NCBI GenBank assembly: GCA_965112735.1
Contig: OZ218956.1
Span: 1,302,001 to 1,366,000, forward strand
DNA from: Phaeosaccion multiseriatum
Taxonomy: Eukaryota > Ochrophyta, other classes
Reading direction: 5' to 3'
DNA length: 64,000 nt
Notes under the pieces: model-generated
What the model was told of the DNA's origin: nothing
Databases searched by the model: none
What the model saw: the letters and a program-made list of their open reading frames with translations, nothing else
Translations under genes and position numbers: made by a program
Shown: piece after piece, positions 29,962 through 41,180 of the stretch
Layout: each line of letters opens with the position of its first letter
How positions within the stretch are numbered: position 1 is the stretch's first letter

Positions 29962-31390
29962 ATGGGAAGGTACATGAGGGCGCTGACACAATAGGGCTGA
30001 AGGAAAAGAAGGGGAGGGCAGAGGAGGGCCGTGATACTGTACCAGCAGCGCATGTGATGTGTGTATAAATATGTGTGTGTGTGTATGTGTGTGCCATCAA
30101 CACCACGCGACAGATGTGCACGGTGCCCAGGCAGGGGGTCTTGAAAGCCGTCTTGAAAGCCCTCAAGCTTTCTTGAGCTTGGTCAGTGGAGAGAGGAGAG
30201 GAGAGGGGAGGAGAGGAGGGCACCCGCGGGGCATAGGGTGCGGCCGTAATGCCGTGCACGCATAGCACCTTCGTGGTGGAGCTGTTCTTCTTGTGTTCTG
30301 TGAAGTAGGGGAAGGAAGGACGGGGGAGAGAGGCATTTTCCTGCAGAAACAGGTTTGAGTGTGTTTCAAGGTCGGGAACGGGGTTCCGAGCAGCCGGGGC
30401 AGTTGGTTGGCCCCAGCCCTTTGAACCGCCACCACCCCGAGCAGGGAGAGGTGTACATAGCGAATGGGGAGAGAAAGAGAGAGAGGGGGGGGGGGGTGGG
30501 ATGGTGCACGTTGGGAAGTGGGAGAGATGGGTCAACGTGTTGCTTGGTGTAGTCACACGAGTTGTTCAAGGCCGCCGTCCCCAGTGGTCGGTTGGGGCAG
30601 AGGGCGTACAATTACAATTCAGCACGTACCCCTCCCTGCTAAGGTTCAACAATGAAACATTAAACGAAAGGCCCAAAAACTCCCTTCTCTTCTTTTATTC
30701 TTCATAAATCTTTCCCTACCAATACTTCGGTACGTACAAAGTACAATATACACTATTTGTCAGACGTCTGTGGACGAGAGGCCCTGAAACGCAAACCAAC
30801 GTTGTATACAAACGGCGCTACACCCCCCCCCCCCCCCCTCCCACGAGACCTCCAGTGTCGGTGCTGAAGTTAATGTACTTCCGAGGATCACACGGAAACC
30901 TCGGCTCCTCCCTAGCCTTACTAAGCAGGGGCCAAGGCTTGCGCTTGATCCTTGTTGGTACATCGAACCAAGCAAGAAGCGGTCACTCCAGGGGGTACCG
31001 CTTCGACGGGGTCGGCTGGGCTGCTGACTGTCGGCTGCAAACCACACAAGGCATCCATTTACCAATCCATACACCCATACATCTGTCCATCTATCCACCC
31101 ATCCCTCCACCCACCCCTCCACCCACCCTCCCATCCATCCATCCATCCATCCATCCATCCATCCCCCATGGTGACAAGACGGAGACGCCTCTTAGCACCA
31201 AGCGACCCGTCGTACGTCAACGCTTAACTCCCGAGTGCAAGCAAAGCAAAGCTCTCTCCGGTGCGGTTTAAGCTGGTGGGGACAACAGTGACATGGGCCT
31301 CTGACTCTGGTCCTGGCTCCGACTCTCCCCGCCTACAGCCTCCTCAGCCTCCTCTTGCGTCTGCCTCTGTCTCTGCCCCTCCCCTTGTCC
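29962..31390. other. Convergent intergenic region
   Basis: 1.4 kb between the 3' ends of the Popeye gene (+) and the kinase gene (-). It contains a GT tract at 30070-30093, a C run at 30821-30838 and a (CCAT/CCAC)n run at 31075-31168. No frame resembles a known protein, and I see no RNA gene. Confidence 0.55.
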
Positions 31391-34300
31391 TTATCCCTCC
31401 TGCCCCGGTGCCTTCTTGTTTGGCTGTTCTGCGGCCCCTGCTGCTTCCCCGATCCCAACCCCACCCTCGGCCGCCGCCTTTGCTCCAACGTCCATCGACA
31501 CGGCGGGAGACAGAGTGGGTGGCGTGGCTATGCCCGTGTGCATGATACGCTCAAAAGCCTCAAAGTCCAGAGTGCCGTCGCTTGCCACACCTGCTTCTTC
31601 CAGCATCTGGGCGACTTCAGAGTCGTCAAACTGTGGCGGGGAGGTGAGGAGAGGGGAAGGGAGGGGAGTGGAGGGGAAGGGAGGGGAGGGGAAGGGAGGG
31701 GAGGGGAAGGGGAAGGGAGGGGAAGGGAGGGGAGGGGAGGGGAAGGGAGGGGAGGGGAGGGGAGGGGAGGGGAGGGGAGGGGAGGGGAGGGGAGGGGAGG
31801 GGAGGGGAGGGGAGGGGAGGGGAGGGGAGGGGAGGGGAGGGGAGGGGAGGGGAGGGGAGGGGAGGGGAGGGGAGGGGAGGGGAGGGGAGGGGAGGGGAGG
31901 GGAGGGGAGGGGAGGGGAGGGGAGGGGAGGGGAGGGGAGGGGAGGGGAGGGGAGGGGAGGGGAGGGGAGGGGAGGGGAGGGGATGAGAAAAAGGCGGCGA
32001 TGAAGACTCGTACTCCCAAAATACACACGCCAACCCCCCCCCGTTGAGGGTGTGGCTGCTTCTCTCCTCTAGGGTCCCCTCTGCTGCTTCCTCCCCTCTG
32101 GCGTCCCCTCTGTTGCTTGCTGGTTTCGTCTCCTCGTACTCGAACTTGCCTGCACCAGGAAGCGCTTTATGTCTGCTGCGGTAATGACTCCGCTGCGCTT
32201 CCGGTCGAACTTGTCGAACACCGTCTGCAGCGCTTGCTCGCAGTGGCTGCGAGGGTCTCCGAGTAGAGACGCTGCCAGGAAGTCATTGTATCTGGGGCGG
32301 GTGGGAGGCATTCAGAGGGGGGGGGGGGGAGGGGTGCGGTGGGGTGGGTGGATGGGTGAGGAGAGGGGCGAGACAGCCTGGCGAGGCAGCATAGAGGCTC
32401 GTCGCGAAGGCACAGATAGAACAGCAGCAGCAAGCATGCACAATGCACGCACAATGCACAAATCTACTGACCTGATCTTCACCCTGTTGTCCCGCCCATC
32501 GTTGCGCAGGCGGTGCTCCAGCTGCTGCCCCTGCTGCTGCCCCTGCCCTTGCCCTCTCCCCTCCTCCTCCTCCTCCTCCTCCTCCTCCTCCTCCTCCTCC
32601 TCCTCCTCCTCCTCCTGTTGTTGTTGCTGGTGTTGCTGCTGCAGACATGGAAGCTGCTTCATCCCACCACCACCCCCACCACCTCCACCACCATCACCAT
32701 TCCCCGACATATCTTCAGCCACCTCAACGTCCTGCTGTACCCCGTCAATCATAGACTGGATGCTGCTCTTCTCCGCCGTCGCCAGCCCCGCCCCACCCAA
32801 AACCTCCCCCACCTCATCCAGCGCCAGCAGCCCAGTGCCCTCCTTGTCCAGCCTCTGAAACTGTCGCCTCAAGTCAGCCACTTGAGATGAGTCCAGGGAA
32901 AAAGCCACCATTTGCAAGAGAAGCTTGCGAAGCGTCGCCAACCTGTGAAAGTGCCGTAACCGTCGGAGCACGGATTCCTGTGAATGACCACTGCCGCTTG
33001 AGGGAGGGCAATTCTGTCGCTCTTCGCTGTCGACAACCCCCCCATCCACCACACCCCTCCCACCTCCTCCTCCTTCTCCTCCTCCTTCTCCTCCTCCTCC
33101 TCCTCCTCCTTCCTCTTCTTCCCTCGCCTTCTCCTCCTCCTCCTCGGCCGCCACCGCCTTGAGTATCCACGGGTGTTGCGAGGCCTCCTCTGCCGTCATG
33201 CGCTCAACGGGGTCCAGCACCAGCAGCTGCGACACAAAGTCCTTCGCCTCTGAAGTTACTTGTAAATTCGATGGCCATGTCCACTGCGCCTGCTTCACCG
33301 CTGCTAGTACTTCAAAATCGTCACCGCCCCGAAACGGCGACTGCCCAGCTAGAAGCATATAGGTCATGACCCCGAGGCTCCACAGATCACACGCCTGCGT
33401 GTACGAGCCCTTTAGCACCTCGGGCGCAATCGTGTACGGCGTACCCACCGGGGTGTGCATTATCATTGGTGGCGGGACCTCCCCGGTGAGGCTGGTGCTG
33501 CTGCTGACGCTGTTGCTACGACTGCCTCGGCTGCTGCTCCGTGAGAGCTGACGACGGCTTCCTTCGTCATGAACACCGTCGTTGCCACTGCCGCTGCCGT
33601 CACCGGTGCCAGTGCCGCGTTTTCTGCTGCTGTTACTGGTACTGTTATGGCCCAAAGGAATGTGCTTTCTCAGTCCCCACAGAGAAGGGGACTCCTCCGC
33701 AGGTTTGGGGGGGTCATCCTTGCGCATTTGGGGGGGTCGGCTCGGGCGGGGGGTGCCTCGAGTCATGCGAAAGTGCCTGAAGAGGGGAGGGGGGGGGGAG
33801 AGAGAAGGGGGGGGGGGAGCGAGAGAGAACGGAGGGGGCGAGAGTGTGTGAGAGAGAGCGAAAGCGAAGGAAAGGGAGAGAGAGGGAGAATGACTACGCA
33901 GTGAGGGGGTTACAGAATTGATAATGGGAAGGAGGGGTAGGCAAAGAGAGAGGGGGGGGGCGTGGTCAATCTACGCTTGTCAGTGTCGGATGGCAAGGAA
34001 AGAAAGACCACCTTCGTACCCACACCCACCACCAAGACCACCACCACCCACCTTCACACCCACTCCCAAACCTCGACCTTACGAAATCCCTCCCCCCTTA
34101 CCTCGACATTCCAAAGTCGATGAGCTTAAGCTCTGCCTCAGGCCCCTCGCTCTCAAACACCCAATTCTCCAGCTTGAGGTCCCGGTGACAGATACCGTTC
34201 TCGTGACAGTGCCGCACCGCCGAGAGCATCTTCCTCACCAGCTTGGCGCACATGGCCTCCGAGTAGGTCCCCCTCCTCTGCAGTCGATGCAGCAGCTCCC

Positions 34301-35224
34301 CGCCAGTGCAAAGCTCCATGATGAGGTCGATACTTCCTCTCCCAGGGCTCTCATAAATCTCGTGAAGTCGCACAATGTTGGGGTGGTTGAGGGAGGACAT
34401 GATCTCAATTTCGTTCCGCAGCTCTTCAAGCTTCATGAAATCGTGCAATCTGCTTGGTTGGTTTGGTTGGGTGGGTGGGAGGGTGTTGGACATGGGCAGA
34501 GGGGCAGAGGAGGTGAGTCGGCATGGTGATGGTGACCACGCGGCAAGTACACGACCCGCTGACCGACCGACTGACGAACCGACGGACGAGCCGACCAAAA
34601 ACACCTGACCGACCGAATGACCGACTGACCGACTGACCGCCCGACCCACCGACCGATCGGCCGACAGACCCACCCACCATGCACCCACCCACGCACCCAC
34701 GTACGCACCCACCCACACACCCACCTGGTGAGGTTGAGCGTCTTCATGGCGTAGAGTTTGCCAGTTCTCTTATGCCGCACCACCCGGACCACGCCCGAGA
34801 TGCCCACCCCGAGCAGCCCCCCAGCCTTGACCTTTACCTCCGCCTCAATCTCCTTGCCTCCCCCTATCCCCTCTCTACCAGCCCCCTTCTCCATGTCCTC
34901 GCCCTTCTTCTCCTCCACCTTGTCTTGCTGCTGTATCACCAACTGCTGCTGCTGCTGCTGCTGCTGGTGGTGGTGGTGGTGGTGGTGGTGGTGCTCTACG
35001 TTATCAGCGTCCACAGCATCGTAGTGTGCCCACACGTCCCCAACTTCTCCCAGGATAAGGGACCGAATCATCGTGGCTCTGCTGTTTGCGTCTCCCCCTC
35101 GAAGATCCTGTCCCCCACCCAGCCCCGAGTCAAGTCCTTTCTGCCGTCTTCGCCCCCTGAGGCTCTGGTCTAGATGGAAGGATTTGCGCCTGAACCTGTG
35201 TGTCACGCTCGCCCGCCGCTCATG
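31391..35224 (-). CDS. Ca2+-dependent protein kinase (CDPK-like) region, probably the C-terminal part of a cyclin-Y fusion
   Basis: Exons 35224-34725, 34449-34102, 33776-32472, 32291-32150 and 31630-31391 join in phase to 844 residues, ending in TAA at 31393-31391. The Ser/Thr kinase domain is complete: Gly loop GVGISGVV, Lys in LYAMKTLNL, alpha-C Glu in ELRNEIEIMSSLNHPNIV, HRDLKLEN, IDFGMSR, APEVLKG. About 95 extra Ser/Gly/Pro-rich residues sit in the activation loop between DFG and APE. C-terminal EF-hand-like segments: LDKEGTGLLALDE looks competent; FDRKRSGVITAAD and GVASDGTLDFEA are degenerate. This kinase plus CaM-like order is the plant/alveolate CDPK plan; CDPKs phosphorylate targets in response to Ca2+. 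The segment before the kinase has His9-Gln8 runs. The last intron has a GC donor (GCAAGT at 32149). If the kinase is a separate gene, the first usable Met is MIRSLILGEVGD, in the 35.2 kb exon. Confidence 0.85.
31642..31982. repeat. 340-bp (GGGGA)n array
   Basis: GGGGA pentamer array in the last intron of the kinase gene. On the transcript it is (TCCCC)n, ending 12 bp before the acceptor of the final exon at 31630. The left part is broken by GGGAA units and the right part is almost perfect. The + strand has very high G-quadruplex potential. Confidence 0.97.
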
Positions 35225-35270
35225 CTGGTTGGTGGTAGTGAGTGATGAAGTGAGTGAGAGAGAAGGAGAG

Positions 35271-35275
<5 letters not shown>

Positions 35276-35333
<58 letters not shown>
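35276..35333. repeat. (GA)n dinucleotide repeat
   Basis: About 58 bp of GA, (CT)n on the transcript, about 50 bp upstream of the acceptor at 35225. It lies in the 315-bp intron that joins the cyclin-like and kinase regions. Confidence 0.95.
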
Positions 35334-35335
<2 letters not shown>

Positions 35336-35539
35336 ATGGTAAGAAGAGATGGTGGTGCAAAAGCAGGGAGGGCAGTGACAAGGTGTGTTATTGTAGCGTT
35401 CCCAATGGAGCAAGTAGCGTGGAAAGAGAGAGGTGAGAGGAAAGAAAAGACTACACACGCACACGCAGCAGAAGTATATGGGATACAGCAGCAGTCATAT
35501 GGGCAGCAGCATTTGCCGTAGCTACGTAAACGTACATAC

Positions 35540-36771
35540 CTCGAGGAGGTCCTTGGTGTGTCCGAGCCTCCCCCCCGCGTCCGTCTGTCGCATGTCCATG
35601 AGCTCCTCCAGGCACGGCTTGAGCCTCGCGTAGGGGCTGCATCATCAGGTGCCATCAGGTGCCATCAGATGCCAAGGAAGGAAGGAAGGAAGGAAGGGAG
35701 GGAGGGAGGGAGGGAGGGAGGGAGGGAGGGAGGGAAGGAGGGAGGGAGGGAGGGAGGGAAGGAGGGAGGGATGGGGAGGGAGGGAGGGAGGGAGGGAGGG
35801 AGGGAGGGAGGGAGGGAGGGAGGGAGGGAGGGAGGGAGGGAGGGAGGGAGGGAGGGAGGGAGGGAGGGAGGGAGGGAGGGAGGGAGGGAGGGAGGGAGGG
35901 AGGGAGGGAGGGAGGGAGGGAGGGAGGGAGGGACGGACGGACGGAGGGAGAAAGGAAGGGTCAAAACTAGAACAGAAAAGAGGAGAAGCAAGCAGCAGCA
36001 CGACCACCATCACTCCAGCGCGGCGATACGACCATCTATCTTCCATGCGATGAGAGGCCCCCACCCGCACCTGCAAACAACCAACACACTTACTTACCTG
36101 TGGTACTGCACCTCGCGGGTGTGATGCGCTCTTCTCTTCCCTCCCTCTGCCGCGGGATGGTGCGACGCCCCGCCGATCTGGAGCAGGCCGTCTCTGTCTC
36201 TAGGCTTCCTCCGCTTCCCTCTTCGTTGCTTGTCGTCGCCAGACGCCCCTGCTGCTCGCACACGCCGGGGCACGGGGGGTGAGGGGAGGGGAGGGCGGAG
36301 CGAGGATGGCAGTGGATGAAGGGGGACGGGTAGTACAAGCAAAAGAGTGAATCCAAGACAACTTCCCGACTTGCCGTACCTGCGGCATCCATGCCCATGG
36401 ACAGTTGCCAATGGCGGAGGTGAAAGTAGTAGCGAGCGAAACACCCGCTGCTCACGCGAACATTGTACTGCAGCACCTGTGCAAGTAGGAAGAGGAGGAG
36501 GAGGAGGAGGAGGAGGAGGAGGAGGAGGAGGAGGAGGAGGAGGAGGAGGAGGAGGAGGAGGAGGAGGAGGAGGAGGAGGAGGAGGAGGAGGAGGAGGAGA
36601 GGGAATGATAGGGTTCGTCGGTGGGATAGGGTATAGGGTACGCACCAGCACAAATCCCTCGTTTGCAAGCAGGTGTGTGAGTGTTTTCAAAGGTTTCATC
36701 AGACGGCTCACTTGGCAAGTGACGGCGACAACGGCGAGTGGCGAAAAGACCAGAAAAGCAAAACACACACA

Positions 36772-36826
<55 letters not shown>

Positions 36827-38193
36827 CACAGACGGAAAGGATGCCCACCGAATGCCCACCAAATCCATTCAAGGCACCCACCTGCAGTACCGCCACCTCC
36901 AGCTCGTTGATGCGGCGGAGGTTGATGCGACCGACCTTTGGAGCGGTCAACGTTCGCCGGGAGGAGGAGAAGGAGAAGGAGGACAAAGAGGGCGCGTGAG
37001 TGAGCCGCACAGCAGTCACACAGCAGACAGGCAGCACAAAGACGACAGAAGGACAAGCGAGAGTTTAGCGCTCGATCGCTCGCTTGGTTTCCGGGGTTGT
37101 GTATGTTAGTGAGTTAGGTGCGTAAGTTACGTGAGTTACGCACCTTGGAGAAGTCGCAGTTCCACATGCTAAGGTCGTCCCACACTTTGCTGGCGAGCAC
37201 GAGGCCCGACAGCAAGATGCTGTGCCAGTTTGTCTCACAGATGCGCAGCTTGCCCGCGGTTTCGGTAAGCACCTTCTCGATGTAAATGAGGCTCATAATG
37301 ACGCAGTCCTTCTCCAGTTGGGCTGTCTTGAAGATGTAACTGTAAAACTCGAGGACCTGTTTTGTGTGTTTGGTCGTTTGTGGATGTTTTGTATCGAGTG
37401 GAAACAGTCAGGGAATGTGCCATACCGTCAGCCGTCAGCTGAGTTGGGTGGGTCTCTATGCCGTTGATGAAGGCAGGCTCTCCCTCCCTTAGCACCTCCC
37501 CTCTCCCCCGCAATCACATGCATTCAAGGACCCAATGACCAAAAATTCCCACCAAGATGGAAGACACCCAAGCGCATCTACCTACATTGGTGCAGTACCT
37601 ACCAGACACCCAAGTGCATGCACCTACCATGCACCCAAGTGCATGTACCTACCAGACACCCAAGTGCATGCACCTACCATGCACCCAAGTGCATGTACCT
37701 ACCAGACACCCAAGTGCATGCACCTACCATGCACCCAAGTGCATGTACCTACCAGACCCCCCAAGTCCATGTACCTACCAGACACCCAAGTGCATGCACC
37801 TACCATGCACCCAAGTGCATGTACCTACCAGACCCCCCAAGTCCATGTACCTACCAGACCCCCCAAGTCCATGTACCTACCAGACACCCAAGTGCATGCA
37901 CCTACCATGCACTCAAGTGCATGTACCTACCAGACCCCCCAAGTCCATGCACCTACCATACACCCAAGTGCATGTACCTACCAGAACCCAAGTGCATGCA
38001 CCTACCTGGTCATAGGTGGGCAGGACGGGGTGGCAAGACATCATCGGCGCCACCCCTCCCGAGGGCCTCACGCGAATGACCGACCCTCCCGCCCGGGAAG
38101 AGCACGGGCTGCCCCGAATGGCCGAGTCATCGAAGATGTGAAACTGTCATCGGTCGTCGGGCGTCGGAGATACAAGAGAGAAAGAGAGAATGA

Positions 38194-38239
<46 letters not shown>

Positions 38240-40760
38240 GTGAGAGAGAGAGAGAGAGAGAAAGGGAGGGAGGGAGGGAGGAAGAGAGGCGCCGCAAATG
38301 GCCAATCGAATGATGAGAAGGCAAGAAAAGGAAGGGAGCCAAATCAGCATCAATCAATCAATCAATCATTTTCTCCCAGGTCAAGTGATTCTACATCTAC
38401 AACCTTCTTGTGTTGCTCTGTGTGCTCATTCAGCACCACCCTCACTGCCTCACCTCCGGCGCGATGGGCCACTTCTGCCGGGCGCCCTCCATGATGTGGT
38501 GGTGGAGCGCGAGACAAGCCACCTACATGGTTACAGTTACACGAACGGAGGGAAGGGGATGGTCAATCAGTCACTCCCTTTGTGCGATGTGGTTTCTCAC
38601 CACACCGTCCTTATCCGAACCGCAAGCACAGCATGCAAAGACGTCCCAACAACTCTCTATAAATACGACGAGCACCCTTCCTATTGGATACGCCCGCTTT
38701 CCACCCTCAACATCCCACCAAGCCGTGGCGTGGCAACTGCCTTGCTACACACCTTGCTTGCTCTCCCGAAGCACTCACTCACTTACTCACTCACTCACTC
38801 GCTCACTCACTCACTTACTCACTCACTCACTCACTCACTCAATCACTCACTCAATCACTCACTCACTCACTCACCCGCTCACTCACTCACTCACTCACTC
38901 AATCACCCGCTCACTCACTCGCTCACTCACTCACTCACTCACTCACTCACTCACTTACTCACTCTCTCACTCAATCAATCAATCAATCAATCAACGCCAA
39001 TTGCTCACCTTCATCATTCCCTCAGTGTCCAGATCGTCCATAGTGAGGCAGATCTGCACGCTGGACGTGCTGTTGCAGCGACGCAGAAGCAGACGAGGTT
39101 TTTTCTGTGCGATGCCCACGAGACAGGAGGAGAGACAAAACGGTTAAAGGCGGAGAAAAGGGCAAGGGGGGGGTGGGGTAACAAGGCATACAATGTACAG
39201 TATATAAGTATACCCAAGGCACCCCACAACTGCACACCCAGCACCCACACCCATTCCACATCCATATGGGTGCACAAATACGCACACACACACACATACA
39301 CACCAACACAACAACACACACACACACCCTTGCCCTGGCCTGACCTGTCCCAGCCTCCTGCTCCTGAGCGAGACGTGCTCCTGCATGAGGCTCACATCAA
39401 GCTGCGGCGTCGTGCGGAACAGGTGGTGTGGCTTGTGCGCTCGGGCGGTGGTGTTAAGGCTGAGTCAAGGGGGTCCGGGGAGGAGGGGGGGACGAAGGCA
39501 GCAAATGACACATGAGAACGCAAACAAAGAAGCCTTTCTTTGCCTCTCTTGGAATCGCTGGATTCATAGCTTCGAAGCCAAGTGTAAAATACATCCCACC
39601 CCCGAAAGGGCGAGAGAGTGAGAGAGATGGCAGAGACACCAACAGCGTAGTCGGTGCCTTGCTTCTCCCTCTCGGTCCCACACTACTCTAACGTTCCGCC
39701 CCTCCCCTCCCCTGGTATACCCTCGAAGATCAAAGAGCCTCGCTTTCATCCCTTCTCACCTCCCGCCCACAAAGTTCTGCCACTGGTGCGGGTCTGGATC
39801 TACGTCGTCGTCGTCGCTTTCGCTGCTCCACGAGTCCTCCTCCGTGCTTGACTTGGCCCTGGCACGCTCCTGTGGACGGTAGCACGCAGGACAAAGGTGG
39901 GGCAGAAGGTAGGTAGCGCGTGCGAGACGAAGCGGGGGGGGGCAATTGGTGAGGGGCAAGAGATCCTACACACCAAGCTGCAAGGTACACACCAATGACA
40001 TGGCAGAGGAGAAAGGAAACATAGAACTTTCTGAGTGTTTTCGGTTTCTGTAATACTGCTGCTGCTGCTGCTGCAGTTCGACGAGGAGGAAAGTAGCATA
40101 CGGAGCGAACACCCAACCCACCTGCAGCTCCTGCTGCCTCTTCCATACGTTCTCCTCCATCTCTGTGAAGAATTTCTCCATCTGTGGAGAAGTACGCTTC
40201 TTCTTGTGATCGCTCGGACGCCTGCTCGGGAGGTTGCGTATCGCAGTGCCATCACCACGGACCAGCAACGACAACGGAGGGGGTTAGCGTTTTATATGGG
40301 GAGAGGGTTCGATTACGGTGTACATGGAATAGAAAAAAGGGGGGGGGGGGGGGTATAGGACAAGGGAAGAGCACAAAGGGAGAGGCCGGTGGAAGCTCAA
40401 CGGGGGGGTGAACAGCTACCAAAACAACGGTGCGAATGCTACTTGCCTTTGAAGAGGGGTTGGAGCTGCGGTACCTCTGCCATTGGGGGGAAGACCTTGG
40501 GCCGGCAAAGGGTGCATTTCTCCAAAATTGAAGACGGTTGTGTCACCGTCCCCTTCGCCACTGCTGCTACTGCTGCTGCTGCTGCTCTTCCTGGCGCTGA
40601 CCAAGTACCCTCCAGCTCCTAAGGCATCTGAGCCACGCCGCGTGCCCTCCTCCTCCGCCTGCTCCCTCCGGCGCTCCGCCTCTTGGTGCTGGTGCTGCTC
40701 CAGCCGCTTGGGCTCCTCGGGCTGGCCGGCATATTGCTCGCACGAAGAGTGATTCCCCAT
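35540..40760 (-). CDS. Cyclin-Y-like region, probably the N-terminal part of a cyclin-kinase fusion
   Basis: Exons 40760-40447, 40221-40122, 39869-39760, 39459-39345, 39104-39009, 38522-38454, 38143-38006, 37356-37144, 36935-36882, 36476-36380, 36251-36098 and 35636-35540 join in phase to 519 residues. Cyclin Y activates PFTAIRE/PCTAIRE CDKs at membranes. Matches to human CCNY as I recall it: N-terminal MGNHSSCEQ (human MGNTTSCC; myristoylation at Gly2, palmitoylatable Cys7), LALHHHIMEG (ALAIYYHIKN), SLIYIEKVLTE...ICETNWHSILLSGLVLASKV, then WDDLSMWNCDFSK and VLQYNVRVSSGCFARYYFHL. The first intron uses a GC donor (GCAAGT at 40446). The last exon ends GAG|GTATGT. If spliced, the frame enters the kinase exon at 35224. 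If not, six more codons end in TAG at 35524-35522. Confidence 0.87.
35680..35960. repeat. (GGGA)n array, about 280 bp
   Basis: Near-perfect GAGG units with GGAA at both ends, (CCCT)n on the transcript, between cyclin exons 11 and 12. It ends about 45 bp before the acceptor at 35637, separated from it by three copies of GGTGCCATCA/GATGCCA-type sequence. Confidence 0.95.
36487..36603. repeat. (GGA)n repeat at a cyclin-gene acceptor
   Basis: About 115 bp of GGA, (TCC)n on the transcript, ending about 10 bp from the acceptor of the exon starting at 36476. Confidence 0.95.
37600..38005. repeat. CACCCAAGTGCATG minisatellite at a cyclin-gene donor
   Basis: About 16 half-units of 25-26 bp (CACCCAAGTGCATGTACCTA and variants) fill the intron after the cyclin exon ending at 38006. 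On the transcript each unit contains CTGGTAGGT or ATGGTAGGT, and the true donor is CAG|GTAGGTGCATG. The array is thus a serial copy of the splice-donor region. Confidence 0.93.
38195..38280. repeat. (GA)n/(GGGA)n tract
   Basis: GA dinucleotides then GGGA units in the intron between cyclin exons 6 and 7. On the transcript it is a CT tract located about 50-130 bp upstream of the acceptor at 38144. Confidence 0.9.
38775..39000. repeat. (CACT)n repeat at a cyclin-gene donor
   Basis: About 220 bp of CACT/CAAT units. On the transcript the intron after the exon ending at 39009 begins GTGAGCAATTGGCG and then runs into (GATT)n and (GAGT)n. Confidence 0.92.
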
Positions 40761-41180
40761 CCTCCAGCTCTACAATATCACACACCTGGCTCCTCTTTTC
40801 TCCACATATAACTCTTTACTGTATTTCATTCTCTCCAGCTTCAAGTTCGGGGCTGGTACCTGAAACTCGTATTCTGTCTGTATCCGGGTCACCCTTGGAA
40901 GAACTTTGCCACCGCCACCTCAACAGCAATCAGTAACCGGTTTTCTCCTTGGTACATAGATACATTGGGAGCGACAAGGCAAGGTTGGGGGCAGGGGGTG
41001 AATGATTCCGACGAGTGATGCGACGTGCCTGCGCTGAGTGAAGGGGGCGGGCTGGGAAGCACAGCACGAAAAATTCAGAAAATTGCACGTGGAAAGGTGC
41101 TTGTGCAGGTCTAGACAAGGGAAGCTCAGAAATTGAGGGAGACAAAGGAAGAGGGTGTGGGGAGCCGCCAATAACAAAGG
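40761..41180. promoter_or_regulatory. Divergent promoter region, cyclin-kinase / RCC1-BTB-RING gene
   Basis: 420 bp of unique, microsatellite-free sequence between two start codons on opposite strands. AT content rises around 40.78-40.83 kb (ATATAACTCTTTACTGTATT), a possible core promoter area for either gene. No defined element is recognised. Confidence 0.55.

Larger units (their letters stand above)
4193..34942. repeat. Dispersed TTGGTGATACA motif (eight exact copies)
   Basis: Exact 11-mers at 4193-4203(+), 4324-4334(-), 10192-10202(-), 11122-11132(-), 13054-13064(+), 19135-19145(-), 19806-19816(+) and 34932-34942(-). Extended consensus GCAGTTGGTGATACAG, usually within CAG/CTG runs. Variants at 3916, 19764, 44661 and 58805. 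Most copies are exonic and translate as AVGDTA, QQLVIQQ or SVSPT depending on frame and strand. Confidence 0.85.

Noticed and set aside
30760-31271. Possible small gene in the 30.8-31.3 kb intergenic region
   Set aside because: Frames on both strands are low in coding character, contain CCAT repeats and resemble no known family.
31640-32030. Long open frames of repeating Gly-Glu-Gly-Arg or Pro-Ser-Pro-Leu
   Set aside because: All frames of (GGGGA)n are open on both strands; there is no start context or homology, and the region is an intron.
37600-38005. Open frame encoding a TYHAPKCMYLPD-type peptide repeat
   Set aside because: It is a tandem repeat inside a phase-consistent intron on the opposite strand. 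The repeat length keeps several frames open by chance.
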